From positions 1 to 6,558 of the forward strand of contig CAYOPG010000102.1 of assembly GCA_964405775.1 (NCBI GenBank): 6,558 nucleotides of DNA, written 5' to 3'. Source of the DNA: JAAZFF01 sp964405775. GTDB taxonomy: Bacteria > Verrucomicrobiota > Kiritimatiellia > RFP12 > UBA3636. Positions 1-6,476 of this stretch are shown piece after piece; the stretch's first letter is position 1, and each line of letters begins with the position of its first letter. The notes beneath the pieces were generated by a model that saw only the letters and a program-made list of their open reading frames with translations, was not told where the DNA came from and searched no databases. A program made the position numbers and the translations under genes.

Positions 1-704
1 TCGCGGGAGCAACGCTAAAAGGTCTGCGCATCGGCATGCCAAAAGAATTCTTTGTTGACGGCGTGGATCAAGATGTTATGGCCTGCGTGCGCGCGGCCAT
101 AGACGCCTGCGAGGGAGCAGGAGCGAAAGTGGTTGAGGTCAGCCTGCCACATACCGAATACTCCATTGCCGTGTACCACATTTGTTCGACGGCAGAAGCT
201 TCTGCCAATCTGGCGCGTTTCGACGGCGTACGCTTCGGCACCAGACGCGGCTCGCCAGAGGGCGGAATCCAAGAGATGTACGACAGGTCGCGCACCGATG
301 GCTTCGGAGCCGAGGTGAAGCGCAGGATCATCCTCGGCACCTACGTGCTTAGCAGCGGATATTACGACGCGTACTACAATCGCGCGCTTAAGGCTCGCAC
401 ACTTGTCAGACGCGACTTCGAAGAGGCTTTCGAGAAGTGCGACGTTATGATGACGCCGGTAACACCCGCCCCCGCCTTCAAATTCGGGTCGATTGAGAAC
501 AATCCGCTTAAGGCATACCTCGGTGATATCTTTACAGCATCAACAAACCTCGCCGGCATCTGCGCAATGTCGATCCCATGCGGCAAGACGCCTGAAGGTC
601 TGCCAGTGGGATTGCAGATATTGGGGCCGTCGTTCGGGGAAGTGGCAATGCTAAGGGCGGGAAGTTGCGTCGAAGCATTGATTGAGAAAGGTGGAATGAC
701 GTGA
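1..704 (+). CDS. gatA: GatA, amidase subunit of Asp/Glu-tRNA amidotransferase (3' part)
   Basis: This is the C-terminal part of GatA, the glutaminase subunit of the cytoplasmic GatCAB complex. GatA releases ammonia from glutamine or asparagine for transamidation of Glu-tRNA(Gln) or Asp-tRNA(Asn). The reading frame is open from the left edge (first whole codon at 3), so the ATG at 36 is an internal Met in GLRIGMPKEFF and not the start. Family signatures are visible: the segment around EVKRRIILGTYVLSSGYYDA (about 313-372), MMTPVTPAPAF (about 448-480), the NLAG patch (about 545) and GLPVGLQILGP (about 597-629). The Lys-cisSer-Ser catalytic triad and amidase signature lie upstream, outside the window. 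The tail after GLPVGLQ is short but looks intact. The TGA at 702-704 overlaps the GTG of the methyltransferase gene by 4 nt. In many bacteria gatB follows gatA directly; here two R-M genes intervene. Identification is firm; only completeness is limited by the window edge. Confidence 0.96.
   Translation, partial: AGATLKGLRIGMPKEFFVDGVDQDVMACVRAAIDACEGAGAKVVEVSLPHTEYSIAVYHICSTAEASANLARFDGVRFGTRRGSPEGGIQEMYDRSRTDGFGAEVKRRIILGTYVLSSGYYDAYYNRALKARTLVRRDFEEAFEKCDVMMTPVTPAPAFKFGSIENNPLKAYLGDIFTASTNLAGICAMSIPCGKTPEGLPVGLQILGPSFGEVAMLRAGSCVEALIEKGGMT
689..694 (+). promoter_or_regulatory. Shine-Dalgarno for the methyltransferase gene
   Basis: AGGTGG lies in the last codons of gatA, 6 nt before the GTG at 701. 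It is one mismatch from the AGGAGG consensus. It supports initiation at GTG 701 rather than at the downstream in-frame GTG 770, which has no comparable site. It may originally have served gatB, if gatB followed gatA before the R-M genes arrived; that part is inference. Confidence 0.6.
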
Positions 705-1720
705 GCACCGCAGAATTCACATCTGGCAGGCGCCAACGACAAACATTTACCCGCCAGAAAGAAATCCCCGTGTTTTTTGGGCAACCCCAGACAAAAGGGG
801 AACGAGTTTTCCTCGAGGAACGTTCTAACGGTGAAAATACACCCACCAGCTTTTACAAGCACAAAAACGGGCAGTTGTGGGTAGGTGACAGCATAGACTG
901 GATGAAAACCTTGCCATCCGAGAGCGTGGAGTTAGTTTTTGCAGATCCGCCATATAACATAAGCAAAGTGGAATGGGATACTTTCGCCAGTCAAGAAAAG
1001 TACATTCAGTTTTCAATAGAATGGATAGAGCAGGCGGCGCGTGTGCTTAAGCCCACAGGGACGCTGTTTGTTTGTGGTTTTTCAGAAATTCTCGCGGATG
1101 TTAAACACCCTGCATCACGTTTTTTCGAATCATGCCGTTGGCTTGTCTGGCACTACAGGAACAAGGCCAACCTAGGGCAGGACTGGGGCCGCAGCCACGA
1201 AAGTATTCTACATTTCAGGAAGAGCAAACAGTTTACTTTTAATATTGATGCAATACGTATTCCATACAATGAACATACTCTGAAGTATCCCTCACACCCA
1301 CAGTCCGCGAGCAGCCAGTATGGCAAAGGGCAGGTGCCTGCGGAGCTTTGGCAGCCCAACAAACGTGGTGCTAAACCTAAAGACGTCATGGAAATTCCCC
1401 ACGATTTTTTGGAGTTGCCAACTACCTGTAATGGCATGCATGAAAAGACGCCACACCCCACTCAAAAGCCAGAGGAACTGCTGCGCCGGCTCGTTTTGGT
1501 CGCCTCAAATCCGGGAGATACCGTTTTGGATCCTTTTTGCGGTTCTGGTACTACTCCTGTTTGCGCAGAGCAACTGCAACGCAAGTGGCTTGCGTGCGAC
1601 TTGTCTGCCGAATATCTGGACTGGGCGGTGGACCGCATCGAACGTGTGGAAGGCTGGGACATTGATACCTGGATAGAATATGATTTTGAGAACATGCGGC
1701 GGAGGGCGTCAAACCGATGA
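701..1720 (+). CDS. Beta-class site-specific DNA methyltransferase, probably adenine-N6
   Basis: This gene encodes a 339-residue S-adenosylmethionine-dependent DNA methyltransferase, presumed to be the protective partner of the endonuclease downstream. The catalytic motif IV DPPYN (residues 82-86) comes first. A HE.ILHF block (about 166-172) and a variable presumed target-recognition region (about 185-245) follow. HPTQKPEELL (252-261) and the SAM-binding motif I DPFCGSGTT (277-285) come last, with an acidic D300 after the next strand. This order (IV, recognition region, I) defines the beta class, as in M.HinfI and DpnA-type enzymes. DPPY rather than SPPY favours N6-adenine over N4-cytosine. 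Recognition sequence cannot be assigned. The conserved core starts near residue 52. The first roughly 50 residues are basic and not part of the usual fold, so an internal start (for example GTG 770) is possible, but GTG 701 has the better ribosome binding site. The gene overlaps gatA upstream and the endonuclease gene downstream by 4 nt each. Confidence 0.93.
   Translation: MSTAEFTSGRRQRQTFTRQKEIPVFFGQPQTKGERVFLEERSNGENTPTSFYKHKNGQLWVGDSIDWMKTLPSESVELVFADPPYNISKVEWDTFASQEKYIQFSIEWIEQAARVLKPTGTLFVCGFSEILADVKHPASRFFESCRWLVWHYRNKANLGQDWGRSHESILHFRKSKQFTFNIDAIRIPYNEHTLKYPSHPQSASSQYGKGQVPAELWQPNKRGAKPKDVMEIPHDFLELPTTCNGMHEKTPHPTQKPEELLRRLVLVASNPGDTVLDPFCGSGTTPVCAEQLQRKWLACDLSAEYLDWAVDRIERVEGWDIDTWIEYDFENMRRRASNR
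1701..1706 (+). promoter_or_regulatory. Shine-Dalgarno for the endonuclease gene
   Basis: GGAGGG sits inside the methyltransferase 3' end, 10 nt before the ATG at 1717 and 16 nt before the ATG at 1723. The spacing favours 1717, which also forms the ATGA overlap. This is the strongest-looking ribosome binding site in the left block. Confidence 0.6.
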
Positions 1721-2622
1721 GCATGAAAAAATTCACCAAGCGGGCAACAGATAAGAATACGTTTAAAGATCTGGGTGGTTTTATCTCTTTTTGTTCTGAT
1801 TTTTTGTCTTTCATATCAGACCCGGACAATATTCAGGCAGAGATTGTATCCCAAAATGAAAATCAATACCGTTTCCTGCAGTACAAACGTGACGGAAGTT
1901 TTCAGGTTACCCGTCCATTTAACTCCAACCTTCTGATATCTGCGGACACGTTCAAGCAATCTGCAAATGAATTTCTAAAGACCATTAAATCCGCCAAGAC
2001 ATCGGCAACAACTGAAATTTCATCGCGGGAAATCATTAACACCGTTACTTATACCTTACAACAATCCGTCGGACTTGCTTTGGATGCCTTGCCTGCTGGG
2101 AAATCAAATAAGGTGCGAAAACTGAATGGGGACATGTTTGAGCATCTCATCCGGATGATCTTGGAAACTGCAGGTGTTTCATGCCGGGCGGGCGTTGTGC
2201 AGGTCCCCGTACTCATTGACGGAGAAGAAGCCTTTTCCATGAGTTACCAACACGACTTGATCGTCGAACAAAAGGATGTTGTCAAGTTGATAGGATCTGT
2301 GAAGACATCAAGCAAAGACCGTATTGACAAAATATTCGTCGATAAGTTTTTATATAATAAACTCACTAGCTCAAACGTTCCGCACATCGCGATTTTCCTA
2401 AACGATGTTCAACGGAAAAAAACGCGTAGGGAAAACGAATATGGGATAAGCTCCACATTTTTGCCGGGACATTTTAAAGGGTACACAGTGAAGCTGAATC
2501 CCCTTGATGGTGTTTATTACTGTGATATTCGTCCAAACATGCAAACAGAAGCTGTCTTGAAGGATCATATCCGGACCTTCGACAATCTGATTATTGACGA
2601 CATCTGGAAATTTTTAAAATGA
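1717..2622 (+). CDS. Probable type II restriction endonuclease (PD-(D/E)XK-like)
   Basis: This 301-residue soluble protein has no signal peptide or membrane segment. It is called an endonuclease because it directly follows and overlaps a DNA methyltransferase gene, and because of a candidate nuclease core. That core is an acidic helix, GDMFEHLIRMILE (138-150, with E142), then QHDLIV (178-183, D180) in a strand-like run, then LIGSVKTSSKDR (191-202, K196). D180...S194-V-K196 fits a PD-(D/E)XK site in which the usual Glu/Asp of E-x-K is replaced by Ser. E142 could supply the missing acidic ligand. The N-terminal third (1-100) is AT-rich and has no recognised motif. I do not recognise a named enzyme or a recognition sequence. 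The frame is intact. The ATG at 1717 overlaps the methyltransferase stop and the TGA at 2620-2622 overlaps the gatB ATG. The function is inferred mainly from context; the nuclease motif is tentative. Confidence 0.75.
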   Translation: MSMKKFTKRATDKNTFKDLGGFISFCSDFLSFISDPDNIQAEIVSQNENQYRFLQYKRDGSFQVTRPFNSNLLISADTFKQSANEFLKTIKSAKTSATTEISSREIINTVTYTLQQSVGLALDALPAGKSNKVRKLNGDMFEHLIRMILETAGVSCRAGVVQVPVLIDGEEAFSMSYQHDLIVEQKDVVKLIGSVKTSSKDRIDKIFVDKFLYNKLTSSNVPHIAIFLNDVQRKKTRRENEYGISSTFLPGHFKGYTVKLNPLDGVYYCDIRPNMQTEAVLKDHIRTFDNLIIDDIWKFLK

Positions 2623-4055
2623 CTTCAATTAAATACTTAGTATCCATAGGGCTTGAGACGCATGTGCAGCTCAAGACGGAATCGAAGATGTTCTGCGGGT
2701 GCGCGAACACGTTCGCCGCGGATCCCAACACGAATGTCTGCCCTATTTGTTTGGGTTACCCCGGCGCGTTGCCGTCAATGAACCGCCAGGCAGTCAAGCT
2801 GACTTCACTGGCGGGTCTTATGCTTGGCTGCAAAATCAGCAAATACAGCAAATTCGACCGCAAGAACTACTTCTACCCGGATGCTGCGAAGAATTATCAA
2901 ATTTCACAGCTGGACAAACCGCTTTGCCTCGGCGGCGGCGTGGATATTCAAGCGTCAGGCGGCACAAAGCGGATAAACCTCACACGTATCCACCTCGAAG
3001 AGGACGTTGCAAAGAGTACACACCACGCGCGTTTTAGCGGAGTCGATTTCAACCGCTCGGGGGTTGCCCTCATGGAGATAGTGTCGGAACCGGACATGGC
3101 TTCCACTGAAGAGGCGGTGGCATATCTGCGCGCGCTACGCCAAATCCTGGTCTACACAGGCGTTAGCGACTGCAACCTCGAAGAAGGCAACATGCGCAGC
3201 GACGTCAACGTCAGCATCCGCCCGGAAGGGACGACGAAGCTTGGCACAAAGATCGAGATCAAGAACATGAACTCGTTCAGCCATATTCAGGACGCACTAA
3301 ACTACGAAATAGAACGTCAGAAGCGCGTCCTGTCGTCTGGCGGCTCGCTTGTTCAGGAGACGCGCCGCTGGGATCCAGATGTCGGCGAAACGGCGTCGAT
3401 GCGCACGAAAGAAAACGCGCATGATTACCGGTATTTCCCCGAGCCTGATTTGCTTCCCGTGGTGCTTACCGACGAGCTTCTTGAAGAATGGCGCGGCGAA
3501 CTGCCTGAGCTCCCCGAGCATAAACGCGAGCGGTTCGTGGCGGATTACAGTCTTCCTGAATACGATGCCAAAGTGCTATGCGCTCAGCTTCCTGTGGCGA
3601 ACTTTTTCGAAGAGGCGGTGGCCAAAGGCGCACCCGCAAAAAACGCATCCAACTGGATAATGACCGACGTGCTGCGCCTGCTAGGACAGTCGGACGCCGA
3701 CATCACGGATGTGCCACTGACATCGTCGGCTTTCGCCTCTCTGCTGAAACTGGTGGAGAGCAATGCCATCAACATGCCCGTTGCGAAGTCGTTGCTGGAA
3801 GAGCTGTTCGAAAAGGGCGGAGATCCTGCGGCAATGGTTGCTGAGAGAGGTCTTGCGCAGGTAAGCGACACAGGTGCCATCGACGGCTTTGCGCGCGAGG
3901 CTGTCAAAGCAAACCCTAAAGTCGTTGAAGACTTCAAAGGCGGCAAAAAGGCCGCGCTGCAATTCCTGGTCGGCCAAGTCATGAAAATGAGCAAAGGCAA
4001 GGCCAACCCCAAGATGGCGACCGAGGCGATCGAAAAGATCATATCCGAGGGCTGA
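2619..4055 (+). CDS. gatB: GatB, tRNA-binding subunit of Asp/Glu-tRNA amidotransferase
   Basis: This is a complete 478-residue GatB, normal for the family. In GatCAB it binds the misacylated tRNA, activates the Glu or Asp side chain with ATP and transfers the ammonia delivered from GatA. The N-terminal catalytic cradle is clear: IGLETHVQL (10-18), four cysteines (26, 28, 41, 44) in a C-x-C...C-x-x-C arrangement typical of metal-binding GatB, KFDRKNYFYPDAAKNYQIS (78-96), LTRIHLEEDVAK (121-132), EEGNMRSDVNVSIR (188-201), and DYRYFPEPDL (269-278). The C-terminal helical and YqeY-like tail ends with FLVGQVMK and KGKANP (about 449-465). The start at 2619 is forced because IGLE.H follows only nine residues later and no other start codon precedes it. 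The upstream sequence has only GGAAA (2606-2610), a weak ribosome binding site, so translation is probably coupled to the endonuclease gene. The first few codons are AT-rich like the cassette. tmk follows after 11 nt. Confidence 0.98.
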   Translation: MTSIKYLVSIGLETHVQLKTESKMFCGCANTFAADPNTNVCPICLGYPGALPSMNRQAVKLTSLAGLMLGCKISKYSKFDRKNYFYPDAAKNYQISQLDKPLCLGGGVDIQASGGTKRINLTRIHLEEDVAKSTHHARFSGVDFNRSGVALMEIVSEPDMASTEEAVAYLRALRQILVYTGVSDCNLEEGNMRSDVNVSIRPEGTTKLGTKIEIKNMNSFSHIQDALNYEIERQKRVLSSGGSLVQETRRWDPDVGETASMRTKENAHDYRYFPEPDLLPVVLTDELLEEWRGELPELPEHKRERFVADYSLPEYDAKVLCAQLPVANFFEEAVAKGAPAKNASNWIMTDVLRLLGQSDADITDVPLTSSAFASLLKLVESNAINMPVAKSLLEELFEKGGDPAAMVAERGLAQVSDTGAIDGFAREAVKANPKVVEDFKGGKKAALQFLVGQVMKMSKGKANPKMATEAIEKIISEG

Positions 4056-4066
4056 ACGTTCGAACC

Positions 4067-4708
4067 ATGGTGATGAAAGGCAAGCTGATAACATTTGAGG
4101 GTGTTGAAGGCGGCGGCAAAAGCACGCAAGCCGTGATGTTGACGCAGAAGCTGCGCTCGCTGGGCTATGAAGTGCTCACGACGCGCGAACCAGGCGGGAC
4201 GCCGACTGGCGAAATCATTCGCGACATTCTGCAGAACGACAAATCAGGCGAACCGATAAGTCCCGCCACCGAGGCTCTGCTTTTCTGCGCGAGCCGTGCC
4301 CAACTTTGCCACTACGTGCTCGGCCCCGCGCTTGAACGCGGTGCATGGATCGTGCTCGACCGCTTCACCGACTCAACATTGGCATATCAGGGATATGGCC
4401 GAGGCTTCGATGTGGAGGCATTGCGCCGGATCAATGATTTCGCGACCGGCGACGTAAAGCCAGCTCTTACATTCCTGATAGACATTCCCGTGGAGCTTGG
4501 TCTTTCGCGGGTTCTTTCAAGAAGCAACGGCGCACGAGACCGAATCGAGCGCGAACCAATCGAATTTCACCACAGGCTCTATGCAGGCTATCTGGAAATT
4601 GCAAAACACGAGCCAGACCGAATTGTTGTAATTGACGGCGAGAAAAAACAGCTCGAGATAGCGGAGGAGATTTGGAGCATCGTCAATAGTCGACTTATCA
4701 ACGACTAA
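4067..4708 (+). CDS. tmk: Thymidylate kinase (dTMP kinase)
   Basis: This 213-residue cytoplasmic kinase phosphorylates dTMP to dTDP with ATP, a required step in dTTP synthesis. The P-loop GVEGGGKST is at 12-20, TREPGGT (dTMP-site Arg) at 39-45, DRFTDS at 98-103, YQGYGRG at 107-113 and a LID segment SRSNGARDRIE at 151-161. The P-loop has no Arg and the LID carries Arg residues, which is the bacterial type II pattern. Length is normal. It lies 11 nt after gatB and is probably co-transcribed with the gat genes. The start is uncertain: ATG 4067, GTG 4070 and ATG 4073 are all in frame. The nearest purine-rich stretch, GAGGG at 4047-4051, is too far for a strong site. The choice changes only the first two residues. 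Confidence 0.97.
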   Translation: MVMKGKLITFEGVEGGGKSTQAVMLTQKLRSLGYEVLTTREPGGTPTGEIIRDILQNDKSGEPISPATEALLFCASRAQLCHYVLGPALERGAWIVLDRFTDSTLAYQGYGRGFDVEALRRINDFATGDVKPALTFLIDIPVELGLSRVLSRSNGARDRIEREPIEFHHRLYAGYLEIAKHEPDRIVVIDGEKKQLEIAEEIWSIVNSRLIND

Positions 4709-4840
4709 TTGGCGCTTAACAAACGGTCTGATTCTCCTGTCCATGTTCCCTCTCCTCTCGCACGGGATCATCGTTGCCATAAAGCACGTTTTCTGACGAG
4801 TGACGTCCAAACAACAATAAACGAATCAGGTTTTCAGCTT
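4709..4840 (+). other. Convergent intergenic spacer, no clear terminator
   Basis: 132 bp separate the tmk stop from the stop of the gene on the opposite strand. A bidirectional terminator would be expected here, but I could not find a strong stem followed by a T-run. Only short complementary pairs were seen (CTGATTC with GAATCAG, CCTGTCC with GGACAGG), too far apart to be a compact hairpin. A strong Shine-Dalgarno-like GAGGAGAGGG on the - strand precedes an ATG, but the frame behind it runs antisense into tmk and is not credible. Confidence 0.6.
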
Positions 4841-6184
4841 TCAGGAATTGGACAGGTCGGCTTCGGAACCGGTTTGTCTGTTTCTTCCGGTATCGACGAA
4901 AAGATCCACCATCATGACCAAGAACGGAATCAGTGTGAAGACGAACACCAGACTGAAAAATCCGTTTAGCGTATCTATGCCAATGCCCAACACATCTGGA
5001 CGGCGCAAAACAAGATAGTAGAAAGCTGCCTCAACAAGTGTTATCGGCACCATGTAATATGCGTATCGGAAGCGGCCGCAAGCGACTTCGTGGGTCGTGA
5101 AACATGAAGACGCCATGCGCAACGTTGCGGTAGCAGTGGATATACCGAAAAGGGCGGTGAACGGGCTGAAATCCTTCCACATGCTGTGCAATGTGAAAAT
5201 CCAAGGACCCACCAACGCTAAGATTACCGAGACTGAGAACCCCGCAACAAGCGTAAACAAGATCGTTTGATTTAACATGCGCTTGGTTTTTGAACCGCTC
5301 TCGAACTTCTCCGAGATGAGTGGAAACATCACGAAAATCACCGGGCTCACAAGATAAGTTGCGATTTCTGAAAAACGGGTTATATGGTAGTGCGCGGCTG
5401 AATGCGTGTCTGGCAGGTTGCGCAGAATCAGCATCTCGAGACTCCCCTTCAGGTTTCCCGCGAGCGCGAGGCATGATAATGGGATCAGGTAAGCCATGAA
5501 TATTGGCAAATCTTTGCGGAAGTATGGCTCGCATTTAACCTTGCGCCCAAATTTGCGGAAGAAATCCACGACCGTTACGCCCAAAGTTAACGTCGGAGGA
5601 ACACTTTGCCCTACAAAATAACCTGTGAGGCCGCGTATAGGCAGAGTGACAAGAAGCGTGACGAAACGTAGAGGAGCCGTGAAAAGTCCGGATATCGTAA
5701 CCAGTTTGAATCGTTTAAGCGCCTGAAGAGCTCCACTAAAAACAGGAGCGAGAGTACCCAGCAAGCTTGAAAAAACGACAGCCATGGTAAGTAGGCCGTC
5801 CTTCACGCGCATATATTCCAGAATAGAAGGCAGGAAGATCCGCGCCACTGTCATTATCCCGATAAAAATCACGGCTGATGCAATCATTGCGTCGCGGAGG
5901 AGTGCCTTGACTTTACCTAGCTCGCCATTCGTTGCATGCTTGTTCAGCAGCTTTATAAACGGCATTACAAGAATCGCGAGAGGGAAACCAAGGAAACCGC
6001 CAATCTGCGTCAGCGGCTGCAACGCGCCGAGTTCCGCCTCCGGAACGTATTTCGGCACCAGCCACAATCCCGCGAAGACGTTGAGTACATCCGAAAACCT
6101 CTGCGCACAGAAAATTATCACGGCATACCACCAAAGCGGGCCGATCTTTTCTTTTATGTCCACCAGGATTTTAGAAAGCTTCAC
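4841..6184 (-). CDS. MATE/Wzx/MurJ-like (MOP superfamily) polytopic membrane protein, putative flippase
   Basis: This 447-residue inner-membrane protein has about 12 hydrophobic segments: approximately 18-44, 57-80, 97-118, 128-155, 160-183, 185-206, 227-245, 275-292, 305-330, 337-360, 373-394 and 402-428. A basic N terminus and a hydrophilic tail follow the cytoplasmic-termini topology of MOP exporters. Segment number, length and the gapped sequence feel resemble Wzx-type O-antigen or polysaccharide flippases and MurJ-like proteins more than drug-efflux MATE pumps, but no diagnostic motif pins down the substrate. The start is GTG at 6184. A stop lies in frame upstream and no ATG exists between it and the GTG. 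No good Shine-Dalgarno precedes it. No glycosyltransferase or polysaccharide gene is adjacent, so the pathway is open. The gene converges with tmk and diverges from the decarboxylase gene. Base composition is like the rest of the chromosome. Confidence 0.8.
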   Translation of the reverse strand: MKLSKILVDIKEKIGPLWWYAVIIFCAQRFSDVLNVFAGLWLVPKYVPEAELGALQPLTQIGGFLGFPLAILVMPFIKLLNKHATNGELGKVKALLRDAMIASAVIFIGIMTVARIFLPSILEYMRVKDGLLTMAVVFSSLLGTLAPVFSGALQALKRFKLVTISGLFTAPLRFVTLLVTLPIRGLTGYFVGQSVPPTLTLGVTVVDFFRKFGRKVKCEPYFRKDLPIFMAYLIPLSCLALAGNLKGSLEMLILRNLPDTHSAAHYHITRFSEIATYLVSPVIFVMFPLISEKFESGSKTKRMLNQTILFTLVAGFSVSVILALVGPWIFTLHSMWKDFSPFTALFGISTATATLRMASSCFTTHEVACGRFRYAYYMVPITLVEAAFYYLVLRRPDVLGIGIDTLNGFFSLVFVFTLIPFLVMMVDLFVDTGRNRQTGSEADLSNS

Positions 6185-6476
6185 GTTGGGAATCAGAAAT
6201 GCGTGTATATGTTTACTGAAAGCAGTTTATCAGTTATGCACAGGTGATTCCAGCGTTTTTGGCAATGCCCTCAGTTCCAAGCTCCCGATCTGGTTGTGCA
6301 AGTGAGGTTTATCAGCCCCTACAGAAAACCCTGCCCGGAAACATTTGCGTTTTTGTATTCATCGTAGAGCCCATTCAGCGTGTCAATCGCGCGGCGGCTG
6401 GACTTATAATCCGCGACTCGTTATTCCGGATTTTCACAAGTTGCGCGGACGGATGCGAATTGATATTATTCAAAGC
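6185..6476. other. Divergent intergenic region upstream of the flippase and nspC-like genes
   Basis: These 292 bp should hold promoters for both outward-facing genes. A perfect TATAAT lies at 6405-6410 facing the nspC-like gene. On the - strand only a poor TATACA-type hexamer occurs just ahead of the GTG of the membrane protein gene. GTTTATCAG occurs twice as a direct repeat (6225-6233 and 6307-6315); this is short and may be chance. No tRNA, riboswitch or strong hairpin was recognised. A 33-codon open stretch on the - strand (6319-6420) is discussed among the findings. Confidence 0.6.
6405..6410 (+). promoter_or_regulatory. Candidate -10 element for the nspC-like gene
   Basis: TATAAT is a perfect match to the sigma-70 -10 hexamer and lies 66 nt upstream of the ATG at 6477. 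No good TTGACA-like hexamer is found at 16-18 nt spacing (6381-6388 reads TGTCAATC), so this is a tentative promoter resting on one element. Confidence 0.3.

Larger units (their letters stand above)
701..2622 (+). other. Type II-like R-M cassette embedded between gatA and gatB
   Basis: Two co-directional genes, methyltransferase then endonuclease, fill the whole interval between gatA and gatB. Each boundary is a 4-nt stop/start overlap: GTGA at 701-704, ATGA at 1717-1720 and ATGA at 2619-2622. There is no intergenic DNA, no integrase or transposase gene, and no long terminal repeat at either end. Parts of the cassette are much more AT-rich than gatA and gatB, which fits horizontal acquisition. 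No controller (C) protein gene is present. Placing the methyltransferase first would favour host protection before cleavage. How the cassette arrived is not visible in the sequence. Confidence 0.8.

Noticed and set aside
36..704. ATG at 36 as the start of the first gene
   Set aside because: The frame is open and GatA-like to the left edge (AGATLKGLRIG precedes it), so the gene is cut by the window and is not a short gene.
3584..4129. 181-codon minus-strand frame across gatB and the tmk start
   Set aside because: It is antisense to conserved GatB sequence and shows no family motif.
4517..4810. Minus-strand reading frame with a strong Shine-Dalgarno-like GAGGAGAGGG ahead of an internal ATG
   Set aside because: Most of it is antisense to the conserved 3' half of tmk, and its protein has no recognisable features.
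4729..4857. Complementary pairs CTGATTC/GAATCAG and CCTGTCC/GGACAGG as a terminator
   Set aside because: The arms are about 90-110 nt apart, the pairs are 7 bp each, and no compact stem with a T-run results.
5784..6305. 173-codon plus-strand reading frame opposite the membrane protein
   Set aside because: It is the complement of the hydrophobic N-terminal part of a convincing 12-segment membrane protein, so it is a shadow frame.
6290..6322. Possible tmRNA start, since the minus strand reads GGGGCTGAT
   Set aside because: Only nine bases match. No tag peptide reading frame or tRNA-like 3' end with CCA was found in the region.
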